A DNA stretch of 64,000 nucleotides from Paenibacillus zeisoli (GCF_003994465.1 NZ_RZNX01000002.1:209444-273443), one strand, 5' to 3'; positions 8,036 through 16,931 are shown, numbered from the stretch's first letter. Program-made: numbers and translations. The notes: generated by a model from the letters alone, not told the origin.

Positions 8036-9436
8036 TTATTCGTCTTGCTCCGGCTTCGCAAGCCGGCTGTTTCTGATTCCAAATGAAAAGTATACAACCA
8101 ATCCGATGACCATCCAGATCAGGAAGGCTTCCCATGTTACCAGCGGCAGGCTGAACAGCAGATAGCCGCAGAAGATGATCGCAAGCAGCGGAATCACAGG
8201 TACCCAAGGTACCCGGAAGGAGCGCTGCAGATCAGGACGGGCCTTCCGCAGAATAATAATCCCGATGGCCACCGAGATGAACGCGAAGAGCGTTCCAATA
8301 CTCACCAGGTCCGACAGCCGGTCCAGAGGAAGTACGCCTGCGAAGAACGCAACGAGAATTCCCGTTGCCCATGTGCTGACCGTCGGCGCCTTGGTCTTCG
8401 GATTCAGCTTGGACAACTTCTTCGGAAGCAGGCCGTCGCGTCCCATTGCGTAGAGCAGTCGAGTCTGACCGTATAGAAGCACGAACAATACGGTTGTGAT
8501 ACCGATAATGGCTCCGAGCGAGATAAATCCGGCAATCCAGTTCTGATGAATGAATTGAATGGCGAAAGCCACCGGGTTCTTCACGTCAAGTAGCTGGTAA
8601 GGCACAATGCCGGTTAGCACGGCGGTTACAAGCACGTACAGCAGAGCGCACACGATAAGGGAAGCTATGATCCCCCGCGGAAGATCCCTTTGCGGATTAC
8701 GAACTTCCTCCGCTGCGGTAGCCACTACGTCAAAGCCGATATAAGCGATGAATGCGGTAGCTGCGCCTGTCATCACGCCTCCGAAGCCGAACGGCATGAA
8801 TGGCGTCCAGTTGGACGGCTTCACATAGAAGACCCCAACGACGAGGAACAGCACGATGACTGCGATCTTAATGACTACCATGATCGTATTCAGCCGGGTT
8901 GATTCTTTGGCTCCCCGTGAGACCACAAAGGTCAGCAACAGGGCAATAATGATGGCCGGCAGATCGATATAGGTGCCTTTGCCCGTATCAAGAGCACTGC
9001 TCAGAGCATGCGGGATATGAATGCCAAAGCCGGACATCAGCCCCTGAAAGTATCCCGACCATCCACTGGCTACCATTGAAGCGGCGAAGCCATATTCCAG
9101 AATAAGATCCCAGCCTAATATCCAGGCAATGATCTCTCCGAAAGTCGCATAGCTGTAAGTATAGGCGCTGCCCGAGATAGGCACCATAGAAGCCAGCTCG
9201 GCATAACAGAGCGCACAGAAGGCACAGACCAGTCCTGCAATGATGAACGACAAGATCAGAGCGGGGCCTGCGTGCTGCGCAGCGGCCACCCCGGTCATGA
9301 CAAAGATCCCGGTGCCTACCACGCAGCCTATGCCCAGCATCGTCAGATCGAATGCGCCCAGCTCTTTCTTTAGCGTATTGCCTTTCTCTTTTAGCTCCAT
9401 CATCGATGAGATGGACTTTCTCCTCATTAGATTCAT
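8036..9436 (-). CDS. APC-superfamily amino acid permease (YfnA/CAT-like)
   Basis: This 466-residue cytoplasmic membrane transporter has about twelve hydrophobic segments. The N-terminal signature GIGCVVGTGIFVMTG is the substrate and cation-binding helix 1 of APC permeases, and PISGSAYTYSY follows in helix 3. GFDVVATAAEEVRNPQRDLP is the conserved helix 6/loop motif of the cationic amino acid transporter and YfnA-like branch. It probably imports a neutral, branched-chain or cationic amino acid by proton symport. The RBS AGGGGA precedes ATG at 9436. I looked for a T-box or lysine riboswitch in the 320 bases upstream and saw none. Confidence 0.9.
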   Translation of the reverse strand: MNLMRRKSISSMMELKEKGNTLKKELGAFDLTMLGIGCVVGTGIFVMTGVAAAQHAGPALILSFIIAGLVCAFCALCYAELASMVPISGSAYTYSYATFGEIIAWILGWDLILEYGFAASMVASGWSGYFQGLMSGFGIHIPHALSSALDTGKGTYIDLPAIIIALLLTFVVSRGAKESTRLNTIMVVIKIAVIVLFLVVGVFYVKPSNWTPFMPFGFGGVMTGAATAFIAYIGFDVVATAAEEVRNPQRDLPRGIIASLIVCALLYVLVTAVLTGIVPYQLLDVKNPVAFAIQFIHQNWIAGFISLGAIIGITTVLFVLLYGQTRLLYAMGRDGLLPKKLSKLNPKTKAPTVSTWATGILVAFFAGVLPLDRLSDLVSIGTLFAFISVAIGIIILRKARPDLQRSFRVPWVPVIPLLAIIFCGYLLFSLPLVTWEAFLIWMVIGLVVYFSFGIRNSRLAKPEQDE

Positions 9437-9756
9437 CCAGATTCCCCTACTCTATAATTAGTCATTGTGCTAAGGAAGAAATACGACATCTCGTATCATA
9501 TTTCGCTATTATAAGGAATTTAACCAAACAAAAGAAGAATAAGCTGTGAGGTAATATATTACATTAAATTTTTATTTGTTTTTGGTTTGCAAAAAAAGCA
9601 CCCCTAGCGGGTGCATTCGCGGATATTCCAAGGCTTTAGGGACTCAACTGGCCGGCTTGAGCTATACCCAATGCGTGCGTCATCCGCCTCATGGGTATGG
9701 ATGAAAGTTCCTTTTTCTGTGGCATTCTGCCCTGGGTTAGGCAGACCTTCCGTACC
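9437..9756. other. Intergenic region upstream of the permease
   Basis: This 320-base gap holds the AT-rich upstream region of the permease (about 9437-9590), the terminator of the LysR gene (9591-9614), and about 140 bases up to the LysR stop in which I see no gene or conserved element. Confidence 0.5.
9591..9614 (-). terminator. Terminator of the LysR regulator gene
   Basis: On the minus strand a GCACCC/GGGTGC stem with a 5-base loop is followed by seven T residues (9591-9597). Confidence 0.8.
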
Positions 9757-10650
9757 TTATCCATCTCCACTTGATAATACCTCCTGGGCAAAACGGATCC
9801 ATTCCCTTGCCGCGAACGACAAATAGCGGTCCTCCCGCCAAATGATACCCAGATTCCAAGGGATGACCGGGTCCACTAGAGGAAGAATCGTAACCCGGGA
9901 TGGGTCCACCTCGCGGCATACCGTCTCCGGCAGGAGTGCAATGCCCAGATTAGCCGCGACCATCTCACTGATCAAGTCCCATTGGGAGCTCTCATAGATG
10001 ACCCGGGGCTGAAATCCAACGCGCACACATTCTGTGATAATCCGGTCATGCAGGACAAAGTCCTCCCGGAACAACACAAAAGACTCCTCTACGAGCTCGG
10101 TTAGCGGCGCGGCCTCCCGGCCTGCAAGCCGGTGGGATGGATGCACGAGCAGATTCAGCTTCTCCTCCACGAAGGAGAAGCATTCTAGCCCTTCCACGGT
10201 TACAGGCAGCACAGTGATGCCCACATCCAGCGCTCCGCTGTCCGTGTCCGCCTCGACCTTCTTGGCCCCATCCTCAAACAGCTGAATTGTAATGTCAGGA
10301 TACCGCTTATGGAACTGTCCGATTATCTTCGGGAAGAAGCTGGCCCCCACCATCGGCGGAAGACCGATTCGGATATGCCCCTTCTTCAAATTCCGCAGAT
10401 CATCCAGTTCCGCTGACATATTATTGAAGGATTTGACGATATTCTGAGCCTGATTAACCATAATCTGCCCCGCATCCGTCAGACTGATTCTTTTGCCAAC
10501 TCTGTCAAATAACACGATCCCGAGCTCTTCCTCCATCTGCCTGATCGTCTTGCTGATGGTCGGCTGCGTAATATACAGCGATTCAGCCGCTTTCGTAAAG
10601 CTCTTCAAACGGGCTACCTCGATAAGATACTGCAATTGACGGATATCCAC
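9757..10650 (-). CDS. cidR: LysR-family regulator of the cid (holin-like) operon
   Basis: This is a LysR-type regulator of 297 residues with an N-terminal winged helix (DIRQLQYLIEVARLKSFTKA and TQPTISKTIRQMEEELG) and a periplasmic-binding-protein-like effector domain. I place the start at the GTG (10648-10650) preceded by AAGAGGTG; upstream in-frame codons have no RBS and encode an atypical extension. It is divergent from cidA-cidB, the arrangement of the YwbI/CidR regulator in Bacillus and Staphylococcus, where CidR activates cid genes in response to overflow metabolites such as acetate or pyruvate. That role is inferred from context here. Confidence 0.85.
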   Translation of the reverse strand: MDIRQLQYLIEVARLKSFTKAAESLYITQPTISKTIRQMEEELGIVLFDRVGKRISLTDAGQIMVNQAQNIVKSFNNMSAELDDLRNLKKGHIRIGLPPMVGASFFPKIIGQFHKRYPDITIQLFEDGAKKVEADTDSGALDVGITVLPVTVEGLECFSFVEEKLNLLVHPSHRLAGREAAPLTELVEESFVLFREDFVLHDRIITECVRVGFQPRVIYESSQWDLISEMVAANLGIALLPETVCREVDPSRVTILPLVDPVIPWNLGIIWREDRYLSFAAREWIRFAQEVLSSGDG

Positions 10651-10683
10651 GGAAAGCACCTCTTTATCTATCATAACCATTTG

Positions 10684-10698
10684 GAATGTGAAACATTC
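10684..10698. promoter_or_regulatory. Inverted repeat in the cidR-cidA divergent region, candidate LysR site
   Basis: A perfect dyad GAATGT-GAA-ACATTC lies in the 125-base divergent promoter region, 34 bases from the GTG of cidR. LysR regulators usually bind such dyads near their own promoter. No clear -35/-10 pair was resolved for cidA. Confidence 0.45.
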
Positions 10699-10775
10699 AA
10701 TATATGCATTATACCTATGAAAGAAATTGATGTAAAATTTCAGTATACACAGAAAATGAAAAGAGGCTTTCACAA

Positions 10776-11153
10776 ATGGGAAAACTAAAGTCCTTGTTGA
10801 TGGGTGTTCTGCAAATTGCCATCCTGTTCTTTATTTCCATGGCTATGAATAAAATTGTGGACCTGCTCCACTTGAATATACCTGGAAGCATCCTCGGAAT
10901 TGTCGTTATCTTTACGCTGCTGAAGACCGGTGTTGTGAAGCTGGAGTGGATCGAGAAAGGCGCCAATTGGCTGCTGGCTGAGCTGCTTCTGTTCTTCATC
11001 CCTTCCGCGGTAGGCGTAATGAAGTACATTCCCATGCTAGAGAGTGATGGAGTTCGCATCCTGATTGTCGTTATTTTTAGTACATTTATTGTCATGGCCA
11101 GCTCCGGACTTACCGCGTCCCGGATCGCCAAGCGAAAGGAGAAGCAAGTATGA
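10776..11153 (+). CDS. cidA: CidA/LrgA-family holin-like membrane protein
   Basis: This 125-residue protein has four hydrophobic segments and a basic C-terminal tail (RIAKRKEK), the normal size and layout of CidA/LrgA proteins. Recognisable family residues include LHLNIPGSILG and LLLFFIPSAVGVM. CidA proteins oligomerise in the membrane, are described as holin-like, and influence autolysis and export of overflow metabolites. AAGAGG precedes the ATG. The stop overlaps the cidB start (ATGA), so the two are coupled. Confidence 0.92.
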   Translation: MGKLKSLLMGVLQIAILFFISMAMNKIVDLLHLNIPGSILGIVVIFTLLKTGVVKLEWIEKGANWLLAELLLFFIPSAVGVMKYIPMLESDGVRILIVVIFSTFIVMASSGLTASRIAKRKEKQV

Positions 11154-11836
11154 TTACCGGTCTAATCTGTCTGTTCATCACGGTAAGCCTATATTTTGTA
11201 TGCAAAAAATTGTACGGATTCAAGCCGCGTGTGTACTTATCCCCATTGCTGGTCACGCCGCTGATTCTGGTTATCGGGCTTCTGCTCGTACATATTCCAT
11301 ATGAAGCCTATAACAGCGGAGGGAAATGGCTCAGCAGCATGCTGCAGCCGGCCACGATTGCTTTTGCCGTGCCTCTGTTCAAGTATTATAAAGTCCTTAA
11401 GAAACATGCGGCCCTGATTCTGATCAGCGTCCTGTCCGGTTCCATTGTCGCCATGGTATCATCCATGCTGCTCGCACAGAGCATGCATCTGGATAACGCG
11501 CTGGTGAGCAGCCTTGTACCCCGCTCTGTCACTACCCCAATCGCCATGAGTGTCTCCGAGGTGATTGGCGGCGTGCCGAACATTACGGCTGTCTTCGTTA
11601 TTATCACCGGACTGCTCGGTTCCATTATTGGTCCGATGATCGTAAAGATGTTCCGGATCGACAACGAAGTTGCACGCGGTGTACTGCTTGGCACAGGTGC
11701 TCACGGAACAGGTACCTCGAAAGCCTTCGAGCTGAGCTCACTCACAGGCACGATCTCCAGCATTTCAATGATCGTCGCCGCTTTGTTCACCCTTGGAGCA
11801 GCACCACTTATCATCTCCATGTTAGCCCGTCTATAA
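11150..11836 (+). CDS. cidB: CidB/LrgB-family membrane protein
   Basis: This 228-residue polytopic protein is the usual partner of CidA/LrgA. It shows the LrgB hallmarks SLVPRSVTTPIAM, GGVPNITAVFVIITG and LLGTGAHGTGTSKAFE. In other bacteria the pair is linked to programmed lysis, antibiotic tolerance and pyruvate or acetate-linked transport. It is the second gene of a two-gene operon that ends at the hairpin at 11916-11958. Confidence 0.92.
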   Translation: MITGLICLFITVSLYFVCKKLYGFKPRVYLSPLLVTPLILVIGLLLVHIPYEAYNSGGKWLSSMLQPATIAFAVPLFKYYKVLKKHAALILISVLSGSIVAMVSSMLLAQSMHLDNALVSSLVPRSVTTPIAMSVSEVIGGVPNITAVFVIITGLLGSIIGPMIVKMFRIDNEVARGVLLGTGAHGTGTSKAFELSSLTGTISSISMIVAALFTLGAAPLIISMLARL

Positions 11837-11915
11837 CTGGTTGATGCAGCCAAAGATATCACGGGGAAGATCAGCAACTACAACAAAACCGTTCAGAAGT
11901 AAGTGTATATAAATT

Positions 11916-11958
11916 AAGAAGAACCGCATGGCCCTTACGGGGCTCTGCGGTTCTTCTT
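11916..11958. terminator. Bidirectional terminator between cidB and the small repeat-motif gene
   Basis: A 13-bp perfect stem (AAGAAGAACCGCA / TGCGGTTCTTCTT) with an additional inner GGCCC/GGGGC pairing lies between two convergent stops. Confidence 0.8.
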
Positions 11959-11985
11959 CGACTTTGCTCTGATGTAGAACTAGGC

Positions 11986-12183
11986 TTACTTCAGCTTAGC
12001 TTGTCTTCCCAAGTTTTTGTTGACCCACTGGGCTACTTCGGATTCGCTGCTGCCAGCGCCCAGCTCCTCGGAGAATTCAGCATTCATGCTGGCAGTCCCC
12101 TGTCCCGCAAAACTCCGAAGAGCCAAACGATATGCCTTATCTGGCATTTGAAGGTCACTCTTCATGTCTTGCTCGTTATTCAT
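11986..12183 (-). CDS. Small 65-residue protein of unknown function with a YRxALR motif
   Basis: I do not recognise this protein. I start it at the ATG at 12183, preceded by AAAGGGGTAACAGG; the in-frame upstream extension has no RBS and overlaps the preceding gene deeply. It overlaps the stop of the upstream gene by 8 bases, which suggests coupled translation. The protein is polar and has no membrane segment. It contains DKAYRLALRSF, closely similar to two motifs at the C-terminus of the upstream protein (EHYRQALRQL and DKAYREALRSI). The shared motif suggests a common partner or an internal duplication. Confidence 0.65.
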   Translation of the reverse strand: MNNEQDMKSDLQMPDKAYRLALRSFAGQGTASMNAEFSEELGAGSSESEVAQWVNKNLGRQAKLK

Positions 12184-13117
12184 TCCTGTTACCCCTTTCG
12201 TTATGATCTGCAGACTTCTTCTCCAGAATGCTCCGAAGAGCTTCGCGGTATGCTTTATCTCCAGCATTATCTTCGCCTATATCTTCACCTCTGTGATCCG
12301 GTTCCGGCTTCACTGCCCGCTCGGGCTCGGCAAGCTGTCTTAGGGCCTGGCGGTAATGTTCATCACGGGTAGTCGTGCTGCTAGTCGTACCGCTGCTAGC
12401 CAGAAGCCGATCTACGGCCGCTCCGGGATCTTCCTTATGAGCGGCTGTGCTCGGGTCAACGGTGTACGGACTATGGCTCCCCGCCCGCGTCGTCTCTGGC
12501 TGCACATACAACACCGGGTCGTGCTGCTGATCTGGTTCGTACGTCGGCCTAGCAGCATGCTCGGTTGCTTCTCCGCGACCAGGCGCCGCAATTGGTTCTG
12601 CGGTCGCTTCATGATTAGGCTCCAGAATCTGTCCTGTCATCTCTCTGCGGTCTTGCTCCAATATTTGTTCTGTTCCCACTTCCCGGTTCGGCTCCATAAC
12701 GTGTTCATTTGAAGCTCCGCGAACAAGCTCTGCAACCTGATCTGTCCCCGCTCTAGGATCAGACTCGGCGATTCGATCTGTTGCGGCTCTGCGGTGCGCC
12801 TCCGCAGCGTGTTCTGCTGCCGGTCCACGCACAGGCTCCACACGCGTTCTCACTGCACGGAGTTCAGGCCCTTCTTCAAGCCCGGTCTCAGCTACAGGCT
12901 CCAGGATCTCGTTGATCTGCATCACGGTCGGATCGAGCCGGGCAGGGTCTCCATCGGCCGGACGGCCTGCGCTATCGGAGAAGGCTGATGCGTCCATTGG
13001 GTCTTGTCCTGCTGAATTTCTTCCCTGCTGCTCTCTGACCCTTCTGCTGGTACGGATATTGAATATAACGAGGAATATTACCCCTATGACCACCAAAGCT
13101 GCAAATGCGTACTCCAT
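12176..13117 (-). CDS. Membrane-anchored low-complexity repeat protein, unknown function
   Basis: I do not recognise this 313-residue protein. I start it at the ATG at 13117 (MEYAFAALVVIG), with GTAGGGGG upstream. One hydrophobic segment (residues 4-21) is followed by a basic RTSRRVREQ stretch, so the long tail is probably cytosolic. Residues 80-210 are an Ala/Glu/Arg/Pro-rich region made of degenerate units of about 12-15 residues resembling EPNxEATxEPI. The last 70 residues carry two YRxALR motifs (EHYRQALRQL and DKAYREALRSI). It lies 10 bases after the flavodoxin-like gene and overlaps the small downstream gene, so all three are one operon. Confidence 0.7.
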   Translation of the reverse strand: MEYAFAALVVIGVIFLVIFNIRTSRRVREQQGRNSAGQDPMDASAFSDSAGRPADGDPARLDPTVMQINEILEPVAETGLEEGPELRAVRTRVEPVRGPAAEHAAEAHRRAATDRIAESDPRAGTDQVAELVRGASNEHVMEPNREVGTEQILEQDRREMTGQILEPNHEATAEPIAAPGRGEATEHAARPTYEPDQQHDPVLYVQPETTRAGSHSPYTVDPSTAAHKEDPGAAVDRLLASSGTTSSTTTRDEHYRQALRQLAEPERAVKPEPDHRGEDIGEDNAGDKAYREALRSILEKKSADHNERGNRNE

Positions 13118-13127
13118 AGAGCGCCCC

Positions 13128-13676
13128 CTACCTGATCTGTGCATCCGATAATTTTGCCGCAACGTTCGCGGCCCTCTGGCCCAAAGCTCTACCAAGCGCT
13201 AAGTCTTTCTCGGACGGCAGATTGGGCGGGTCATAAGGGGACAGCTCTACAGGGCAGGTAACCCCAACCCCGTAATAAGAACCATAGAGTGCATTCTCAC
13301 GGATATTCCCCGGCAGCCCGACGATGATCATGCCTTGATGCAGCATGGGAACAATCAAATTCAGCAGAGTAGCCTCAACTCCCCCGTGTACAGTAGCGGT
13401 TGTACAGAACACGGCACCTACTTTGCCGACAAGCTTGCCCTGCGCCCATAAATAACCCAGCTTATCAATCCAATTCTTCAGTCCGCCGCTGATCGACCCG
13501 AAATGTCCCGGGCAGCCCCAGAGAATCGCATCCATCCCGGTCAAATCCTCCACTCTTGCGTCCTTAACATGATGCAAATGCACCTTGGCACCGGGAATTT
13601 CAGCCCCCTGTGCTACGGCACGAGCCAAGGCCTCGGTATGGCCATTATCACTGTCATATACGACATAAATATTCAT
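13128..13676 (-). CDS. Flavodoxin-like NAD(P)H-dependent oxidoreductase (WrbA-like)
   Basis: This 182-residue cytosolic flavoprotein binds FMN. The phosphate-binding loop is [12 protein letters not shown] near the N-terminus, and [19 protein letters not shown] and [16 protein letters not shown] are the further FMN-contacting segments seen in WrbA/NAD(P)H:quinone oxidoreductases. I take the ATG at 13676, spaced 7 bases from AAAGGGG, rather than the TTG two codons upstream that abuts the RBS. Two-electron quinone reduction is plausible. It is the first gene of an operon with the membrane repeat protein, an association I cannot explain. Confidence 0.85.
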   Translation of the reverse strand: MNIYVVYDSDNGHTEALARAVAQGAEIPGAKVHLHHVKDARVEDLTGMDAILWGCPGHFGSISGGLKNWIDKLGYLWAQGKLVGKVGAVFCTTATVHGGVEATLLNLIVPMLHQGMIIVGLPGNIRENALYGSYYGVGVTCPVELSPYDPPNLPSEKDLALGRALGQRAANVAAKLSDAQIR

Positions 13677-13833
13677 ATCCAATCCCCTTTACCTTCTATC
13701 CTTCGTGTATAGGTATGCCCGAAACAGCAGAGAATCATTAGCTTCCATTACTGAATAAGGGAAGAACTTTCAGGAAATCCTCTTTCACAGGAATGAGAGC
13801 ATGAGCTTCGAAAAATAAGGAGGGGCAATTTCT

Positions 13834-14469
13834 ATGAGTTCACGTGCGATTCTGGTCAATATTCTGGTTATTGTAGTCATTCTGGCCGGAGCGGGGGCTG
13901 GAATCTACTATTACAACCAGAACGCTAACTATGTCAAAACAGATAACGCTCAGGTGGCCGGCCAGCCTATTACGATCAGTTCGCCGGCAGCCGGCAAGCT
14001 GATCCGGTGGAATGCCAAGGTCGGTCAGGCCTACAACGCGGGTGAACGCCTTGGTTCTGTTCAGTCCACCGCCGGAGCAGCCGATATCACTCTTCCCGTC
14101 AGCGGTACGGTCGTACAGCAGTCGGGAGTACAGAATGCTCTGGTAGCGGCAGGCACGCCGCTCGGGCGAGCTTATGATTTCGATAACCTCTGGATCACCG
14201 CCAATATTGATGAGACCCGGATTAACGACATTAAAGCCGGGCAGAGCGTGGATGTGTATATTGATGCTTTTCCAGGCACCGTCATATCGGGCAAGGTAGA
14301 CAGTATCGGACTGGCTACGGCTGGTACCTTCTCTCTGCTTCCCACCTCGAATTCCAATGCCAACTATACCAAGGTGGCTCAGGTCATTCCGATTGTGATT
14401 ACCGTAGAGGGCTATAAAGGGCTTGGCATTGTTCCGGGCATGAATGCATCGGTAAGAATTCATATTTAG
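13834..14469 (+). CDS. EmrA/HlyD-type membrane fusion protein
   Basis: This is a short (211 residues) periplasmic-adaptor-like protein. One N-terminal membrane helix (about 7-28) is followed by the NYVKTDNAQVAG motif characteristic of EmrA, a lipoyl-like half-motif, ITLPVSGTVVQQSG, and a beta-barrel region ending in GMNASVRIHI. The long coiled-coil hairpin of Gram-negative EmrA is absent, which is normal for short Gram-positive versions. AAGGAGGGG precedes the ATG. The stop is 9 bases before the MFS pump gene, and the two form an EmrAB-like efflux pair. Confidence 0.88.
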   Translation: MSSRAILVNILVIVVILAGAGAGIYYYNQNANYVKTDNAQVAGQPITISSPAAGKLIRWNAKVGQAYNAGERLGSVQSTAGAADITLPVSGTVVQQSGVQNALVAAGTPLGRAYDFDNLWITANIDETRINDIKAGQSVDVYIDAFPGTVISGKVDSIGLATAGTFSLLPTSNSNANYTKVAQVIPIVITVEGYKGLGIVPGMNASVRIHI

Positions 14470-14478
14470 GGGGCACCT

Positions 14479-16026
14479 ATGGAAAATATATCGCTCGGCC
14501 GCACCCTGACCGTTCTGATGCTGGGCGCGTTCATCTCCATCCTGAACCAGACGCTTCTGAATGTGGCGATCCCGCATCTCATGAACGATTTTAACGTGTC
14601 AGCCACAACGGTCCAGTGGCTTTCGACCGCCTATATGCTGGTCAACGGCGTCCTGATTCCGATTACCGCCTTCCTGATTGAGTCATTTGGTACACGGTCC
14701 TTGTTCATCTGGGCTATGGCCATATTTGGAGCAGGCTCTGTCATATGCGCGGTGGCCCCGACCTTCTCCATCATGCTGGTCGGCCGAATCATTCAGGCTG
14801 GCGGCGCAGGCATCATTATGCCTCTTGTGATGAATGTATTTCTGACGGTCTTTCCTCCCGAAAGGCGCGGTGCTGCCATGGGAACAATGGGCATTGCCAT
14901 GATGTTCGCCCCTGCGATTGGTCCAACCCTGTCCGGCTGGATCGTGGAGCACTACACCTGGCGCATTCTGTTCATCATGGTCATTCCGCTGACTTTGGTC
15001 GATATCATCTTATCCTGGCTCTGGCTGCGCAATGTGTCCAAGCTGTCTTCACCCAAGTTCGATGTACTTGGCACGATCTTCTCCACCATTGGATTCGGCT
15101 CCCTGCTGTATGGCTTCAGCTCCGCGGGCAGTAAAGGGTGGGACAGCGCCACGGTTGTCATTTCACTTGTGCTGGGCGTCCTGTTCATCCTGCTCTTCAT
15201 CTTCCGGGAGCTCGGAATGGACAGTCCGATGCTGGAGTTCCGTGTGTTCAAGTATGATATCTTCACCATCTCTACCTTTATTGGCTCTGCCGTAAATATG
15301 ACCATGTTCGGAGCCATGCTGCTTCTGCCGATCTATCTGCAGAATATTCGAGGCTTCACACCGCTGGACTCCGGCCTGCTCCTTCTCCCGGGCGCGCTGC
15401 TAATGGGGGTAATGTCGCCGATCTCGGGAAGCATCTTCGACAAGATTGGCGCACGTCCGCTGGCGATTATCGGTCTTGCGATCACCGCCCTCACGACCTG
15501 GGAGTTCAGCAGGCTGACCTCAGATACTACTTACGGTCACATTATGATGGTCTATACCGTGCGCAGCTTTGGCATGTCCCTCCTGATAATGTCTGTGCAG
15601 ACCGAAGGGCTTAATCAGCTTCCGCGGCATCTCGGGAGCCATGGAACCGCTATGTCCAACACCGTCAGGCAGATTGCCGGCTCCATCGGGACTGCCCTGC
15701 TCGTCACGGTCATGACCACGAAGTCCACCGTGCATCTGGCCGATTACGGAAATGCGGTCACGACGAGCAACCCTTCCGTAACCGAGCAGATCGGGAACCT
15801 CGGCCAGACTCTGGCTGCCGCGGGTGGACTTCCGCCTGAAACTGCTCAAGGTGCAGCACTTCAGGTTGTATACGGCCTTGCGTCCAGGGAATCCGCCATT
15901 CACGGGATTAACGACGCCTTCATTATTGCAACCTGGATTGCCGTTATCGGCCTGGTCCTGTCCCTCTTCCTGCGCAGATCGGTCAAGCCTTCCGCTCTGA
16001 AGCCGATCGATATGCGGAAGCCTTGA
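14479..16026 (+). CDS. DHA2-family (EmrB/QacA-type) MFS drug efflux pump
   Basis: This 515-residue pump has 14 predicted membrane segments. It contains NQTLLNVAIPHLMNDF (helix 1), QWLSTAYMLVNGVLIP, and the motif C region GPTLSGWIVEHYTWR that marks antiporters. It works with the adjacent membrane fusion protein encoded 9 bases upstream. It is the second DHA2 pump in the window but is not a close neighbour copy of the one at the left edge. Substrates are likely hydrophobic or cationic toxic compounds. Confidence 0.93.
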   Translation: MENISLGRTLTVLMLGAFISILNQTLLNVAIPHLMNDFNVSATTVQWLSTAYMLVNGVLIPITAFLIESFGTRSLFIWAMAIFGAGSVICAVAPTFSIMLVGRIIQAGGAGIIMPLVMNVFLTVFPPERRGAAMGTMGIAMMFAPAIGPTLSGWIVEHYTWRILFIMVIPLTLVDIILSWLWLRNVSKLSSPKFDVLGTIFSTIGFGSLLYGFSSAGSKGWDSATVVISLVLGVLFILLFIFRELGMDSPMLEFRVFKYDIFTISTFIGSAVNMTMFGAMLLLPIYLQNIRGFTPLDSGLLLLPGALLMGVMSPISGSIFDKIGARPLAIIGLAITALTTWEFSRLTSDTTYGHIMMVYTVRSFGMSLLIMSVQTEGLNQLPRHLGSHGTAMSNTVRQIAGSIGTALLVTVMTTKSTVHLADYGNAVTTSNPSVTEQIGNLGQTLAAAGGLPPETAQGAALQVVYGLASRESAIHGINDAFIIATWIAVIGLVLSLFLRRSVKPSALKPIDMRKP

Positions 16027-16052
16027 CCTTGACACTCTCGCTGCACATAGCA

Positions 16053-16090
16053 AAGGACCCCAATGCGTAATCAACGCGGGGTCCTTCTTT
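16053..16090 (+). terminator. Terminator of the EmrA/EmrB-type operon
   Basis: AAGGACCCC (16053-16061) pairs with GGGGTCCTT (16078-16086), followed by CTTT. It can also serve the convergent gene at 16109. Confidence 0.8.
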
Positions 16091-16108
16091 GTATGAATTC
16101 AGTTTATT

Positions 16109-16585
16109 TTATCTAAGTATAGGAATAAGGATGTTAAATTCAGGGTCCCCCGTATACGGGTCTTGGCCTACCGGGTACTCTTCACAGTGGGTCAGGTCTC
16201 CCGGAGCCTTCTTGTATCCCTGCTCTTCAATCCAGGCAAAAATATGCTCATAGGATTTGTCGATATCCTGTCTTTTGCGATGCTCTAATCGGGCATAGGA
16301 CAGAGCAGGCACCGATACGCTGACCATCCCTTCTGGAATCTCATGAACAGCCGACACCTGCAGGACAGAGTAATGGGTGAAGCCACCCTCGGTTACATGG
16401 TAGGAGAGGCCCAGCAGAGTCTCCGGATCGGATACATGCTGAATGTCTTGCTTGCGCTCATGCATCTGCTGGATAACCTGACGAATGCCGCCTGCTCCGG
16501 CCTCGGCAAAGGTTCCCTTCCACTCCATTCCTACTGCCTGAAAAGCCGGCTTCTCCACAATCGTAATATCATGGCTCTGAAACAT
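16109..16585 (-). CDS. GyrI-like / effector-binding domain protein
   Basis: This 158-residue protein resembles the stand-alone GyrI-like effector-binding fold found at the C-terminus of AraC and MerR regulators such as BmrR. It contains EYPVGQDPYTGDPEFNILIPI, the usual end of such domains, and an earlier EKPAFQAVGMEWKG strand. No DNA-binding domain is present. Stand-alone members bind or hydrolyse hydrophobic xenobiotics. I start at the ATG at 16585 with AGAGGAG upstream; a GTG 12 codons earlier lacks an RBS. It follows the DUF6054-like gene by 16 bases. Confidence 0.78.
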   Translation of the reverse strand: MFQSHDITIVEKPAFQAVGMEWKGTFAEAGAGGIRQVIQQMHERKQDIQHVSDPETLLGLSYHVTEGGFTHYSVLQVSAVHEIPEGMVSVSVPALSYARLEHRKRQDIDKSYEHIFAWIEEQGYKKAPGDLTHCEEYPVGQDPYTGDPEFNILIPILR

Positions 16586-16601
16586 ATTCAGCTTCGCTCC
16601 T

Positions 16602-16931
16602 CTAATCCACAATATATTCACTCAAAATACGCTCCACACTTCCAGCGAAATCGTCTGAGGCTCCCCAGTCAAACTTAAAAATCATCCCTTCCGACGAACC
16701 CGTCGAAATGGCCCTGACTTCTGTCGTGCCATAAATGTTGTCGGCTATGACCACAAGCGCAACCCGGTTCTTCACGCGCAAAAAATACTTCTCGAAGATC
16801 AGCGTTCCAATCTCCTTGCCATCGCCTAGATCATGAGACTCCTCGTGGATCAGATCGGCGTCCAGGCCCTCTTTTACCAGTTCCCGTACGTCTCTTGGCT
16901 TCAAACTCACTTTGAACCTGCTTTCGCTCAC
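16602..16931 (-). CDS. Small conserved protein, probably DUF6054 family
   Basis: This 109-residue soluble protein of unknown function resembles, from memory, the DUF6054 family. It contains ESRFKVSLKPRDVRELVKEG near the N-terminus and a strongly conserved-looking core with DADLIHEESHDLGDG and STGSSEGMIFKFDWG. I place the start at GTG 16931, which has AGGGAGG 11 bases upstream; the upstream ATG at 16970 has no RBS. It is probably co-transcribed with the GyrI-like gene. Confidence 0.65.
   Translation of the reverse strand: MSESRFKVSLKPRDVRELVKEGLDADLIHEESHDLGDGKEIGTLIFEKYFLRVKNRVALVVIADNIYGTTEVRAISTGSSEGMIFKFDWGASDDFAGSVERILSEYIVD

Noticed and set aside
9437-9756. Possible T-box or amino acid riboswitch before the permease
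   Set aside because: I found no T-box specifier/antiterminator motif or lysine-riboswitch pattern; the only stem is the LysR terminator on the same strand further upstream.
13840-14577. A 245-codon frame opposite the EmrA-like gene
   Set aside because: It covers a well-supported membrane fusion protein and starts inside the pump gene; no evidence of its own.
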